The notes: generated by a model from the letters alone, not told the origin. Shown: positions 1-12,690, numbered from the stretch's first letter. The stretch is 64,000 bases of DNA from Atopsyche davidsoni (GCA_022113835.1 JAILWY010000021.1:1922001-1986000), one strand, 5' to 3'. Made by a program: numbers and translations.

Positions 1-305
1 TTTGATTATTGAAAGTCGTTTGTAAAAAAATAAACATTTTAACAACAATTCGACCACGTGCAATCGCCTAAGTATTTTTAAAAGAAAGTGTAAATCTTTT
101 GATGATGTGATAAAAACACGTTTGCAATCTGCGTTTCCATAGATTAATCATTGAAGGCATAGATTGTGTTTTTTTTTTAAAAGACCATTGAAACTCGTGT
201 AAATCGTGAAATCTGTTGGAGATGTGACAAAACACACTTGAGAAATCCGTTTTTCTTTGGATTGAATAAAGAAGGTGTTTAACAAAAAACCATTCAAACA
301 AACAT
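1..305. repeat. Diverged tandem repeat, unit about 100-120 bp
   Basis: Two adjacent segments, roughly 95-195 and 196-300, share a common order of short blocks: TAAATC, GATGTGA(T/C)AAAA, a purine-poor block, ATTGAA, AAGG and GTGTTT, then ACCATT(G/C)AAAC. The first 95 bp may be a third, weaker unit (ATTGAAAGTCGTTTG). Open frames on both strands here follow from this low-complexity structure. No coding or RNA function is recognised. Confidence 0.45.
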
Positions 306-600
306 GAAGATCCGTAACAGACGTGGGATTCCTTACGAAAGCACGCCGGAGATCAGCTGGTAATCCCGCAGCCAGCTTGCTGATGGCAAAGCCCCGCCGA
401 CGGATTGATGGCAGTGCTGGCCACGAGGAATTAAGGACCTCAATGAAACCCGAACGCAAACAAGAATACGCATTATTGGCCTGTTTACGCTACGCGGAGT
501 TATGGATTGTTTGCTTTTGGATTTCGACCGTCTGCTGCCGTGTTTCGTCTGATGCACTTCTTGTCGATTAGCCATTGAGTTATTAGACAGCTATAAGTTA
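306..600. other. GC-richer unexplained block
   Basis: Composition rises sharply above the flanks, and frames stay open on both strands (+323-571, -575-333). The deduced peptides have no recognised domain, and there is no paired splice signal. It may be a conserved non-coding island, an old exon or an unrecognised repeat. From 600 to 744 nothing is seen. Confidence 0.3.
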
Positions 601-744
601 TATTTATTGGAAATTGGCCGCGATTTCTATATCCAATTTTTAAATTATTTATACTGGCACATGTTATTTTATCGGCATACATCAGTTATATATTGAGATA
701 GCGACAGCCTTAACTACTCATATAACGTACATATACGTGTTCTG

Positions 745-985
745 CTATTGTTGCAGAAGGAGTATCGGATCTAAACGCAAGAACTTTGTAAGGAAAAGAT
801 TATGTCATATTGCTATTGGACAGCTGCAATACGCAGACTTTTCATTCCAATATAAAACTGCGGTGTGCGACCCACTACACTATTTTCCCTTTAGCAAACC
901 ATGAACAATGGCTCAGCATGAGTATATCCTCAGTGAGATGGTCGCCAACCTCCTCTGAGAAGAAGCACTTATGAAAAATAATCTA
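745..985 (+). mobile_element. LINE 3' tail relic (copy A1)
   Basis: Shares a long collinear match with 29013-29223 and 20026-20190 (GGAGTATC, ATCTAAACGC, TTTGTAAGGAAA, AATACGCAGACTT, a conserved AAACCATGA-like block). It ends in a frame reading MAQHEYILSEMVANLL then stop, a decayed version of the LAQDR..F.EMVANL C-terminus seen in insect RTE/CR1-like non-LTR retrotransposons. The copy is truncated at its 5' side and broken by stops. Confidence 0.6.
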
Positions 986-2007
986 AATCTGATTGAAAGT
1001 ACCTTTGAAATAAGAAAGTTGGGTTACTATCTAAAAAATATAATTTTCCATAGCCACTTGGCTCTTGCGCTTTAGTCAGCGATGTTCAGCCACGTGTCCA
1101 GCTGCTGGACCACAGCAGGTGATCTCAGATACATTCTCAATACACAAAGATATCATTTGGCCACCTTCCGTGTGAGGCACCTTATCGAGTCATTAATCTT
1201 AATTACACTTTTATTTGATACTCCATCACTCCCACGTCAGAGATAACATCAGGAAGTGTGTGAAAAAGCGTCAACACAGCTAAAAAAATATACGACTAGA
1301 GTAAAAAAATTAAAACGACGAGAAAGTCTACAGAATACATTTATAAAACCATCGCACATCTTGCATACTTCGATTTACTCTTTCGATTTATTTTTTGAAA
1401 ATATTACCCGATATAAATATGCATTTTACCAGTTGAAGGGAATTAAAAAAAATTAGGATCCATTTCCTATTTTCGTAGTTTTATCTATTTTTTTGTGATT
1501 GCTTATTTGAAGCAATGTCAATACAAATCGTTTTCGACAAATCTGAAACAGTGAACATAATTTTCTTGGGTCTTACTCACCTTGGGTCCTATGCAAGGCA
1601 AGAAACGAACTAAGGACTTTCAGTGAAGAGTCAATGGTCTTACCACAAACTTGAAACATGAACTTGAAACTCTCAACATTTTAACGAACAATATAGACTC
1701 AATATATGAAGGACTGTATCACAAGGTCATACTAAAATACAGTGCATACTAGCATTACGTTATGATCAAAGCAATTTAGAAATTGGCATAATAAATACCT
1801 ATCAGCTAATTAATTGTGTAAAATACATGGAGACATTAAACTTGCGTCCGGATTAAATTGAAATTATTTATTGCACTGTCCAGGTAATTAATTATAATCA
1901 TTATGCGTTGTATTTACGGCGTGCATTCACTTCTAAGGCTGAAGGAGCTCGTTACTCTCGGTGAGTAATACTATAATAATGTTAGCGATGATTATAGTCG
2001 GGTCATA
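986..2007. other. AT-rich non-coding stretch
   Basis: No gene is seen. Around 1185-1220 is a homeodomain-type cluster (ATTAATCTTAATTACACTTT) resembling one at 38363-38395. A short frame at 1256-1456 is Lys-rich and AT-driven and is not regarded as coding. Confidence 0.3.
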
Positions 2008-2038
2008 TGAAAGAACAAAAACATTTTTTGTTCTTTCA
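2008..2038. repeat. Short perfect hairpin
   Basis: TGAAAGAACAAAAA is followed, after two bases, by its reverse complement, giving a 14-bp stem with a minimal loop. This could be a MITE remnant, since no longer foldback surrounds it. Function unknown. Confidence 0.5.
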
Positions 2039-2159
2039 GCCTAACCTGAGTATTCTGAGTATATTTAAGCGGTATTTAAAACTACACACTGTTTTAATAT
2101 AACCTAATATTTTTCATGGCACCTTCACTGACATTTACATCAGTAGCTGAAAGTCGGAT

Positions 2160-2232
2160 CAGTAAAACTAGCTCGGGATGGGCATATGTTCAGTAAAATA
2201 GTCACCAGCCTGCTCTGAGAAGAGTAACTTGG
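2160..2232 (+). mobile_element. LINE 3' tail relic (copy A2)
   Basis: The + frame reads LARDGHMFSKIVTSLL then stop, EE, matching the RLAQDR..F.EMVANLL.EE tail found at 745-985 and on the minus strand at 58199-58500. Only the last ~70 bp of the element remains. Confidence 0.5.
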
Positions 2233-3417
2233 GAAAAGACCTGGCAGCAACATTTGGATGTTCGTGGAGTTTAAAATACATCAAGTATACACGAGAGTGC
2301 GCTAGATTGAACAGGCAGACGACAGTTCATATGCAGTTTCCATTGACCATTGCCTGGCGCGACTCCATCAATATTAAAATTTAATTTACGAGAAGCGGCC
2401 ATGTAGTATAATACATGCACTTGCAAAATCGTGCAAATATCACAAGCACACTTTCATAACAAATAACTTGATTTCCTTCCATTCAGTGAAAATATAACCC
2501 AATTTTTAAAATAGTGTAATCTCATATATTAACTTGTTATAAAATAAGTCATAGACTTTTTGTATACAGATTATAAATAAAAAAATGTTTTCTATTTTAT
2601 AAATCAATTAATTAAATTAATTGGTTTATATTATCAACGAAAATTGCAAAACGAATAATTCAAGACTTAAGATTTCAAATCAGTGAAACCTATTTAATAT
2701 TAGTCTGTTTTGAATGGTTTCGAAGCGAGTATGTGTGTAAAGCCTATAAACCCTTTCAACTTAATTTTTCACTGCATAAATGTGTGAAGCTTTATTCTTT
2801 ATTGATACGAATATGCGGTAATAAATTAACAGTCATCAAGACTAATAATAAATTTAACAGCTCGGTCGGTCTCGGTGATCGATCAATGTTGGTGCACCTG
2901 TGAGCTAAGTTTAAAAAATCCCTGATTTACAAAGTGGACGTTATAGATTTAGTTCGGAACGATGTTAAATGAGACAGAAAACATTTTATTTTCAATTCTG
3001 AGGGCTTCTTCAGACTGGAGAAGCCCTAGAAGAACGTAAGTACTCACAAGAAAAAAAATAAAGTTATGCATTTATAAATTGGGTATTCATAATCGTAGTT
3101 TAAATATGGCGTATAAGAAATTATGCCAGGGTGTCGTGAATTCAAATTATTTAAAATATTCAAGATGTTTGCACGAGTAATTGTTAAAATTAGTTGCATA
3201 ATTAATGGACTATAGATTCTCTGCGAAGCGAGCGATCATGAAAGTCGTCTGCCGCGTCGTCTCCGAGGCAATAAAGTCATGCGGCGCGGTGGAGGCCTGC
3301 CAAGCCATGAGAGCGAGTACTCATGGGAGTTCCCCGGACTCACAACTCCTCTTTTTTAAAAAGGGCAATAGCTTGCAGCGTCCAACTGCACTTTCAAGAA
3401 AGTATTAGTTCAGAACT
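2233..3417. other. AT-rich non-coding stretch with one hairpin
   Basis: No gene is seen. At 3001-3027 AGGGCTTCT and AGAAGCCCT form a perfect 9-bp stem with a 9-nt loop. A small frame at 3205-3408 lies in a GC-richer patch (3220-3350) without recognisable product. Confidence 0.3.
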
Positions 3418-3560
3418 GCCTACACAAGCTGCGACACATCTGAGAAACGAACGGTGAGCAACTAATAAAGCGGTCACACACGCAGCGACACAACTTGCTG
3501 GGTGTTTTGCACAGTAAATAACGCAAACGCTATTGGCCAGTTATAACGCAGTTTGTGCAG
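3418..3560. mobile_element. Inverted-repeat MITE relic (family F, copy 1)
   Basis: Contains CCTACACAAGCTGCGACACA and, further on, TCACACACGCAGCGACACAA. These are two variants of the terminal motif that bounds the element at 26505-26634 in inverted form. Here both motifs lie on the same strand, so the copy is rearranged or two fragments are joined. Superfamily unknown. Confidence 0.4.
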
Positions 3561-3779
3561 TCAACGAATCAAACGATAACTTTTTTTTATTTATTACGTG
3601 ATTGCATACATAAGTTCATTACAAAATCGTTAACCTGAAAGATATAAGTTTCAGCGTGACTGCCAGAATTATTTACATTTTAAATAACTGGATATGGGAC
3701 TATCTGTATTTTGTTTTTTTTTTTTTTTCTTCCCATTGACGACATTGTAAGTCACTTCAGTGATAAATGTACTGTCACT

Positions 3780-3930
3780 GACAGACGTCTCCGCGTCTGT
3801 GACTGCGTAAGATTATTCCTGACCGCGCCCGGTGCGGCCTCAAAGGGGGCCCAGGCGGGCCGAGGTGCACCGCCGCGGTCCCTCCCGGCCAAGCCGACCG
3901 GAACATTGATTGATTTATTGCAATTAACTG
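3780..3930. other. GC-rich island
   Basis: A compact, CpG-containing island of ~150 bp in AT-rich flanks, open on both strands (+3711-3935, -3952-3752). This is expected from composition. No domain or splice pair was recognised. Confidence 0.3.
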
Positions 3931-4149
3931 TCTGATCTATGAAGCGATGCACTTAGGATTAGAATGGTCGTTCTTTTATTGGTAGATTAGCTGCATCGGG
4001 CTTCATGGAATTGTATAAATACAACGGGCGGATCGTGATCGGCGACAGCGTCGCTAAGTATAGGAGTCAAAGGTTGAGAACTAAAATATCGCACACAGTG
4101 GCACCAAACCTATTGCTAATGACAACATTATATATATATAAATATAAGA

Positions 4150-4410
4150 GAATCTATAAAATATCATGGGTTGATGAGAGAGTCTTGCACAGAATGCGCA
4201 AAGAAAGAGTACTCTTGGACGTTGGTAAAGAAGCGGAAGGTCTCCTGTTTTGGTCACATTTTTCGTAACAGTAAATATAGCATCCTACAGCTGATTTTCC
4301 AAGGAAAAATCGAAGGGAAAGGAGGCATTTTAAGGAAGAAGATTATGTGAGACTGACCCAAGATAGAGAAATGTTCCGAGGAAATGGTCACCAGAAGGCA
4401 TCAGAAGAAG

Positions 4411-4412
<2 letters not shown>
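4150..4412 (+). mobile_element. Non-LTR retrotransposon C-terminal relic (copy A3)
   Basis: Successive + frames encode ISWVDERVLHRMRKER, then QGKIEGKGGILRKK, then RLTQDREMFRG and HQKASEEE, in the order of the C-terminus of insect RTE/CR1-like reverse transcriptase proteins (ISWVD..VL.RM.KER..LL, GHI.R, QGKIEGKRGIGRKK, LAQDR). Frameshifts and stops separate the pieces, and the WLRNIR block is missing. The purine-rich GAAGAAGAA tail runs straight into an (AT)n array. Confidence 0.8.

Positions 4413-4482
<70 letters not shown>
4413..4482. repeat. (AT)n microsatellite, about 35 units
   Basis: Uninterrupted AT dinucleotide array directly abutting the LINE tail at 4150-4412. Likely length-polymorphic. 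Confidence 0.97.
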
Positions 4483-4484
<2 letters not shown>

Positions 4485-6590
4485 AAATCAAGCCAATATA
4501 CGGGGACTATCTTAGGTTATAGGACACTGCGCCTTTTGCAACAATGTCAATAAATTAAAGATTTAAAATAAAACTGAACTTCAAGTTCATCTCGCCGTAA
4601 TGCTGGCGGCTAAACAAAAAACCGAAGCATACATTTACTCATCTATTAAGTAAAATTATTGTACATCTTTATTTTTACAGAGACACCAATTTCTCATTGA
4701 GATGAATTGCCACCGGTCACTATATTCAAAATACTTTATTGGATGCATTAACACACTAGATGCGTCTGCTGACATGACTCATAGTTAAAGGACTTGCCGT
4801 AAGTAAGCCGAAGTAACATCATTAAAAAAATGAGCACATGCTAAATTGTGGGAGTTTTTATTTACATTTATTTTAAAATTGTAACAAGTAATGTGTCATA
4901 AATTACCTGAACTGTAACATAAATTATAAATAAAAATAATTTTATGTCTCTGCGAATAAATGTGGTTTGATTTTATAGTTAAAAAGCTCTTAACACTTTT
5001 TTTAAGAAACATAAAATTAAGATTCTATATTTTAACCAATAGAATGAAGTATAAAAAGGATTCAATTATTAGACATTAGTGGTTTTAGGATATCCATAAA
5101 TTATCGATGTTTTCGTGTCTCCTCCGATGCTTAAGCGACCATTGCTTCGCTATTTCAAGATTTTATCTCCAGACTATTTTCTTTATTTCCAGTGAAAAAG
5201 CATGCACCTGTTTTCAGAATCGTATCCCAGCAGGAACGACAGCTTAAAAGGAATTTTAATACTCCCTCATGTATTAAATCTTCAAGCAAAAATATCCCGC
5301 CCGTGTCTTTGAAATGTTACCTCTCTTATGCCCGAACGAACAAAATTAATTCTGCGTAGAATTTAACATATCCACTGCCTTGGGTATCTCTGAGCGTACA
5401 GATAATTAATCAGAATAAATTGCATAGTGAAACCTTTCCGAAATCAAAATGTATCGCAGCGGAGAGTCCACTGAGGCCAGACGAAATATTCATGAAAAAG
5501 AACAGGTGAGGTGAGCTCGTCTAATTTTAAAGTATCTAACGAATACCTCAGAAAAACCATATTTCATTCGCGGCGATAGAAAACGGAAGGTCAAAAAAAT
5601 CTTAATGGGCCGATAAATATTGTTATTGTTGTGGAATGCGTCTATCTTTTTAGGTTAAATATACACCTGACCTTGTCTGCGGAGTTCGAGATTGATTGTC
5701 CCGCCGGCTGGGTACGTGTCGTTGTAATGACAGCTTTCTTACCTAGAACAAAAAACACGCAGAATTAGAAGAGGCGCCAAGCTGAAAACAAATAACTTCT
5801 TGCCAGGAAGAATTTAAATTAACGAAGATTTATATTCGCGAGTACCTACTGAAGTACACAGAGAATAATAAAACCAAAATTTTACGTCTTATTTGTACAC
5901 GATATAGGTGGATTATATATTCATTCTTAATGTCAGGGCTGGGCATTGATATGTTTATGTATAACATGCATATTTTAATATTAATTGCATGCAAAAAAAA
6001 ATATAAGCATCGTTCACTTTTGATTAAAAGTAAAAAAAAAATCAAACCCTTTTAATACAAATTGAACTTCTGATTATACATCATACCTCGTTTTGAAAAA
6101 AACACTTATATTTAATTTATTATTTGAAGCATTGTTATCCAATGCAAACTCCAGATTAATTAAGCGTATTATTTGTCTATACTTTTCCAGCATGCAGTAT
6201 TATGACGTGTACACCATTACTGCACTCGATTACCTTCTCCAACTGACTATTGCATATTACTTACCACGCCAGCATCCAGTTAAATTGTTTTTCAATTTCA
6301 TATTATTCTTTTATTTCAGACAAAAACCCATAAAAAACATACTCCATGATACAAGTTTTCCGATATGTTGCTCTATAATACAAAACGCATATCGCAGACG
6401 TAACTCAGCAGAAACAACCACAATGAATTCAATGGCTTCAAATGCACTAACTTCGCTTGATTCTCGGGTTATCTTATTTGAGCTATCTCTAGTTATTAAG
6501 GTGTGATATATTGTAGTGTTTTTATTTCGTATTGACTGTCCATATTGGTATCCAGAGTACCTGTTTTGGCTGCGGTGGGTCTCATATAAT
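4483..6590. other. AT-rich non-coding stretch
   Basis: No supported gene. Patches of more complex sequence occur at 5100-5520 and 5640-5730. A start-codon-plus-donor arrangement at 5449-5507 is noted among the rejected items. A 137-codon frame at 6093-6506 on + is discussed as a finding. Confidence 0.3.
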
Positions 6591-6730
6591 TCTGGGGCAG
6601 CCCTGCGGGCTCACCTGCTGGTTGGCCCGGGGCCAGGAACTCGCGCCGGACAAAGAAACGCCAAAAATACGCACGTGTCTCCTGCCGCCGCGGTCTGTGG
6701 GCGGCTTTGTTTTCCTTTTAGCCCGTATTG
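6590..6730. other. GC-rich island
   Basis: A ~140-bp island rich in GGCC/GCCC with a CCGCCGCGG core near 6682. Two overlapping + frames are open because of composition. Nothing recognised. Confidence 0.3.
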
Positions 6731-8029
6731 AATACGAGAACAAAGTGCAACACCGCTAGAAGAATGGTCTTGGAATATATTTTATCTCTTGCCTTCGAGA
6801 AAGCATGATGAATGTTTCTAGCTCGCACATACTTTCTACTCCCCGCAGAAGTGATAAGTTTTCAGTGTGAAGTAAAAGTGACCGGAAGTGAAAACTGATT
6901 TTCATGAAATAGTGGTTACAGAAACTGAAATATACACATGTTTCAAATATTTATGGTATTGTGGCGACTCTATCAGGCTCTGACCTCACCGGAGTGATAG
7001 TTAAGGTGGCTTCAATTGAATCTGAATCTAAATCTGAATGTTACAGTATTTAAGAAGTTCTGAGCTTATGTCTATATAAACGTACTTAAACAACTGTAAT
7101 AAGAAATCAATTTATTTGAGATTGTACAATTAAAAAAAATTTTGAAACACATGATTCTGTAGAATCAATAAAAATATAAAAAAATAGGACTTTCTTACTT
7201 TTATTTATTAAATACGGGTTAGGGTTCGTCATAGAAAATTATCGTATTTTTTTACTAAAAGTACCAACAATTAAAACATCCGCATTTATGTTTAAATAAT
7301 AATTAAAACTAATATTAATATATTATTTTAAAATTTTCGTTAGTTTTATTTTCATAGTACATGAATGTCAATATATAAAAGAAAAAAATGCAGCTTTCTA
7401 AATAATTCGACTCAACTAAAAAAAATCTTTCAGGGAAGTTTTTAAAATTACATTTTATTTCTTGGTTAGTTTTATGGCACAGTTAATCAAAATGTTTTAC
7501 TATGTAAAAATATTCATCTTGGCATGTGGCAACACTGCAAACAAGAAAATAAACTGCCAGCGTTCTATGCTGGCGAGGTGAATGAACAGGTCACCGAAAT
7601 ACAAAATAATACTCTAAAGCTATTGTAAAGAACCTGATATTGTCCATAAAAGTAGAATACCAACCAAACTCGCATTCGCAAAACTAACTTCAGAAAATGC
7701 ATTTTGTGTATATATTTAATATGAGATATTCATGTTTTAGATATTTATTTATTTACTTTTAATAACCCTGAGTCATTTAGGTTACTTTGTATTTGTCGTG
7801 AATATTTTCAGTGAGTAACAAACCTTACAAAAAAAAAAGATGGAACTTTTTTACTAAGCTCAGATAACCTGTATAACACATTAGTTACCCCGAGTACTAT
7901 ATTTATCGGTGTAGTATAAGATAAAAATAATTTTATGACATTGCTACATATATGAGTTCATCTTTACATAGTGACCTATACAACAAACCATGAATGCGTA
8001 AAATATTCCAAACACTTTCCCTTCACTAA
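6731..8029. other. AT-rich non-coding stretch
   Basis: Nothing gene-like. TGGCAACACTG occurs at about 7526, a motif that recurs as TGTTGCCAG at 12021-12182. Confidence 0.3.
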
Positions 8030-8340
8030 CGGCGCCACATCAATCTCCCTTCAGGAGAGGGCGTCGCAACACGTGTTAATTAATTTAATCCGCTAAGCAC
8101 ACCTGACGTCTGCCAACAATCAGGGCCAGGTATCGCTGCAATGACATCAGCCCCGTAATGATGAGCCGGCTCCCCGCCTAATACCGTCTGGTCCGACAGA
8201 CAGCCCGCTCTGTAAGACCCTTTTAATCCCCATCGATCCCCCAGGCCCTATTAAAGGAGACTACCGATAGTAATTAATGTTTGTCACGTATGGTATTACA
8301 GGGTGCGATATTGTCGGCGTTAATTAGTAGACGAACTGTT
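8030..8340. promoter_or_regulatory. Candidate cis-regulatory island
   Basis: About 300 bp of non-repetitive, mid-GC sequence with homeodomain-type sites at both ends (TTAATTAATTTAATCC near 8077, AGTAATTAATGTTTG near 8270) around a CpG-bearing middle. No open exon with splice signals. The combination suggests constrained regulatory DNA; this is inference only. Confidence 0.25.
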
Positions 8341-10429
8341 ATGATTGAGTATCCAATAAGATGCAAATTATACTTTAATCTCCGCTCAATACACAGGTGC
8401 ATAGTACAGTAAAGATTGTCTACGAGGGGTGAAAATGTTTATTATTTTAAAAAATAGCAAAAAAGACATTACATATTATTATTATAAGTTATTGAGATAA
8501 ATAAACTTTTTTAAATGAATAGTGGGCTTTAGTATTAAAAAAAATATATTTATTAAAAAAATTTAAAACGTTACAATTCTGATTGCATAAAAATAATAAT
8601 ATGTATCGAATATGTTTGTGCCGGCCCCCTATTTGTGAATAATGGGGGGCGAAGTCCTGCACTGCATTACTGCAGCCTCTTCACGGTCTCGAGAGTTTAT
8701 CTAAATGGTTCCAAGGTGAGTTCCAGACTTCCTAATGGCGGCCACGTACAAAAAAATGCACTTTGCTCCAGTCTAGCAAATGCTCTAAGTGCTTTACTTA
8801 TTCCGGACTCTTGAATTTATGCGTACGGAAAAACACCTGATTATTTATCCATTTAAAAAAAGCTTCGCTATACAATCCCACCTCATAATAAGTATATTAT
8901 TTTATTTGGTGTATACGCCACTCTAATTTTTTATTAACTAGAAATCATTTTTTCTTGTAGATCCTGATAATTATCCTTAATAATAATTTTCTGATTACAA
9001 TATTTCATGCAATTTTTTTCACTATTTACGAGATGCACAAGTTTTGATATAAAGAATATTCATATTATAATTTTATATCCCTCGCCATTACTATACTCTA
9101 ATATCAGTACAAAAAAAAACCTATCCGAAAATACGGTTGAAGATTTATCTCCGTCCTGGATAATAAACACCTTTGTCTCCTGTAATTAAGTGAGCCAAGG
9201 TGTTATATGCCAGGTCCACGTGTCTGTTAGTAACGACAATAAACACACGGAGGCATTCGCACGTTCACATTATTAGGTCCAAAGAATAATAAAATGATCC
9301 GTTACGCTTATGGAAATATTTCCTATGTTTTAATATTACACAGAGGTAACAATCAGTTTATTTTACCATGAATCTTTACGACATAGAAAGACCCCACAAA
9401 TAAACATGTAGCATAACTTAATGCAATGTTTTCTCACTGATAGCGAGATGAAAAAAATGTTCAATGGATTGGAATTTTACAAACCCTGTAAAAGAGCCAG
9501 TAAAAATATTGTCAGAATCGATATAATGCTAGATTAAAAATATTACTTTGATTCTATGTTTTTGTGTTGAACATTGCATACAGTTTATTTTTAATTAATA
9601 GGTTCGTCACACCGACTATTATCACACAATAGTGATTTTAAATTACTAACTAGATTCATTGCATTGCAAAACACACAAAACTTTTCACATTCACAAACAC
9701 GGCATAAGCAAGCGGCCGTAGATAGGCCGGGCATAATTACGTCCGAATAAACAAAACTATCGAGTCACGCGCAAAACAACAAGCGAGTGATTTATAAAGA
9801 ATAAACACGGAAATCCCCGAAAATAAATCAAAATGACAAAGAACCCAGCCGGGGGAATTTATGCAGAGTGTTATGGTTTAGAACTAAAGGAAAGTTTCGG
9901 CTGGAAAATAAAAGTTGTAAGTGGGATATACGCCCGCTAGTCAGGTAAGAGGACGGAATAAGTGGATTGGCTGAGCAGGGGCGGCTCGCTGAGCTTTAGC
10001 CCCGCTTAGCCTCCGCGGCAGGCCGGAATGGGAAAGCCTTTTTTTAATATATTTTATGGAAATAGTATAAATATCGTATCTAACATCAAAAACGCTTAAG
10101 ATCAACCAAATAGCGAGATCACGAAAAAAATTGTTTTCTTAAAATAAATTTTCCCTTCGTTTGATGACAAGTTTTAATAATCTAAAAAAAAAGACACAGC
10201 AAACATTTTAACTTTTATAAATGAAACAGCTTAAAATTTCATCGACGTATCTTTACTAAAAGTACATACCAAATATCAAAAATTATAGCAGTATTATAAA
10301 ATACGAGAATAAAATAATTTTTATTAATTGGTACATCCACACTAAATATTGAATATTTTTTTGTGTACACATGGTGTGTTTTATAAATAAATAACTAAAG
10401 AAAATTAATATATTACTGAAAAATCATGT
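8341..10429. other. Mostly AT-rich non-coding stretch
   Basis: No gene seen. Mid-GC patches occur at 8620-8760, 9190-9270 and 9690-10040. The last holds CGGCTCGCTGAGC and CTCCGCGGCAGGCC and looks like the other GC islands of this window. Confidence 0.3.
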
Positions 10430-10710
10430 AACCGGAGGCGGGTCTGTCTCTCGGCGTCGCTTTAAATATGTCTTCAAAGGGAAATAAAAAAAAGCTTTAC
10501 GAGTACTCTTTACTTAAAGGAATGAATATCGTGTCTCCGAGCGGCCCACCTTCCCACCTCTGCAAATCCCCAAGATTGAGGGGATCCCCTCATCATCAGC
10601 TCGTCCTTGGAGCACGGCTGCCACATTATTCTAATTGCCTGCCGCAGGATATCGGGGAAGTGTCACCTGGAGGATATAGACGGAAAAAGCGGTAAGCTCC
10701 CCATTATAAT
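10430..10710. promoter_or_regulatory. Candidate constrained non-coding island
   Basis: A sharply bounded mid-GC block with two overlapping + frames (10468-10695, 10607-10843) but no recognisable peptide and no exon boundaries. Its complexity contrasts with the AT filler on both sides. Confidence 0.25.
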
Positions 10711-12010
10711 GGTATTTACCATCCGTTTTGGATCAATTTCAAAGGATATTCATGCGATTCTACGTACAAATCGGAAAGGTATAAAAAATTCGGATTTTTC
10801 ATTTTTTATTAAATTATTTTTGGGATTAGAATTTTACTATTAAAAGGATCGTGACAAAGCCTCAAAAACATCAACATTGATTTTATCAAAAACTAAAAAT
10901 TGTTTAGTTAAAATTAAAATATAGGAGCCAGCAATACAGGACCAAAAGCCTGAAAATATATTTAAATTATGATAATGCTATCAACAATATATTTAATAAA
11001 GTAATTTCAAAATTCTGAAAATTACGATAGTAGCAGTTTTTGAGTACATATCATCAAAAAAAAATATTCATAATTAATGTCTCCATCGCTCATAATATAT
11101 AACGTGGCAGTGCAATACAAACGAGTACTCGGTATACACATTACGTGTGCAGGATGGACATTGTAACAACACGAAGCTGCAGTGTACCTCCATGTTGGGA
11201 CATATTAATGTAAAACGTGAACGTGATTTCATCGGATGTTGGACAACCTGATTATGCACTGTACACTCTGCGACTATGTATACAAGTATAAAGCAAAGGT
11301 GTCACTTTCGGACGGACTCAGGAATACATTTAATTTTTATATACGCAATTGAAATTATATTGCAATTTTGGAGGCAAACGTATAAAATAATAAAAATATA
11401 GGAAATAAATTTTAAAATAATACATAGTCACTAAATAGTTACAGTGTATGAACACTAAACAGATGATGATTCAAAACATATTACCTAAATCAATTTTCAT
11501 ATTAAAAAATATATTTACATAATTTCATGTTTTAAAAAAGTTGAGTTTTTACTAAAGTTCACGAAAAAAGATGATGTGAATTTAATAATTAAAAAATAAA
11601 CATTGAGATAATTTATTTTTATGAAATAAAGTTCATGTTTCACATTTTTTTAATCTACTACTTCTGGTGATATACTATTTGAATTAATTTATCAGTAAAT
11701 ACAGAGTCAATACCATAATAATATTTCTATAGGCCAAATTGTGTAAAAAAACCGAAACTTCTTATTTTTTACTAAGCACTTTAAATAATAGAGCCATCAT
11801 CATTTACAAAAAATTTGATTTCCTAATAGATTCAAATAAATGTAATATAAATTTTTACATAAAATTAACTAAGAAATAACTATCTATTTAATGCCGATTC
11901 TAATTCATTTAAAAGTTGATAATCCTCGTGTTTTAGGAAAATACTCCAAGGCATGAATAATAATTTAACAAATACATATTTAATAATGGGATTCAACTAA
12001 TAACGCCCTG
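10711..12010. other. AT-rich non-coding stretch
   Basis: Low-complexity A/T runs with no gene or repeat boundary that I can define. A slightly more complex patch lies at 11085-11310. Confidence 0.3.
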
Positions 12011-12235
12011 CTAAAATCAATGTTGCCAGTCAAATAAATAATAACGAGAACCTGCGTTTGTGTTGCCAGTGGCCAAAAGCCACGGCGTTAAAGTTCAGTG
12101 TTGCTCACAATAAGTATGTAAACACTGTTAGGGCGCATAACGAGGCAGTTAATGCGCGCACCAGTTCTGTGCTCTGGCAACACTAACTCACCGCGGCTAG
12201 CGCTCGGAGGCTCTACCTGCAGAGTCGGGGATGAT
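12011..12235. promoter_or_regulatory. Island with three TGTTGCCAG motifs
   Basis: TGTTGCCAG occurs at 12021-12029 and 12061-12069, and as its reverse complement at 12174-12182, within 162 bp, plus a near match (AGTGTTGCTC) near 12092. The block is CpG-containing and non-repetitive. It could be a cluster of binding sites or a relic of an inverted-repeat element. Confidence 0.3.
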
Positions 12236-12690
12236 TATTATATAAAAATTACACTAAGGGTGAATTTTTTAAATTAATAAACATACAAGTTCATAAAGTA
12301 AGGATACCAAAAGTTCATCAAATTATAAGCAGGAAACTTTCAACCTAAGTTTGACTAATTGTATATTTAATTAAATATAAATATTTTTATCGTATGTAAC
12401 ATCACATCCGATACAAATATACTTCATTCATTTTTCGGATTCTGATCAGACATTTTTATGCGATCTTATAAACAACTTACTTACTAATCTACTAAAAACC
12501 CTAATTTAAAAAAATATGATAACTCACTCTTGTCTGGTTTGATTCATATTATACCTATTAATTAAAAAAATAAAAAAACTTAATTCTGTTAGAAATCAAA
12601 GCTCTTTATTATGTTTATAGTCAATTTTGTATCTTAATTGAGCAACGCTGTACAAATATATATAGATGTTTGATGAAACTACAATTATAT

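Noticed and set aside
3001..3027. GC-topped hairpin resembling a bacterial terminator
   Set aside because: No following T-run, and the DNA is eukaryotic; listed only as a hairpin.
5449..5507. ATG-initiated 19-codon stretch ending at CAG-GTGAGG, resembling a first exon
   Set aside because: Too short for confidence. No promoter, no matching downstream exon, and such patterns arise by chance many times in 64 kb.
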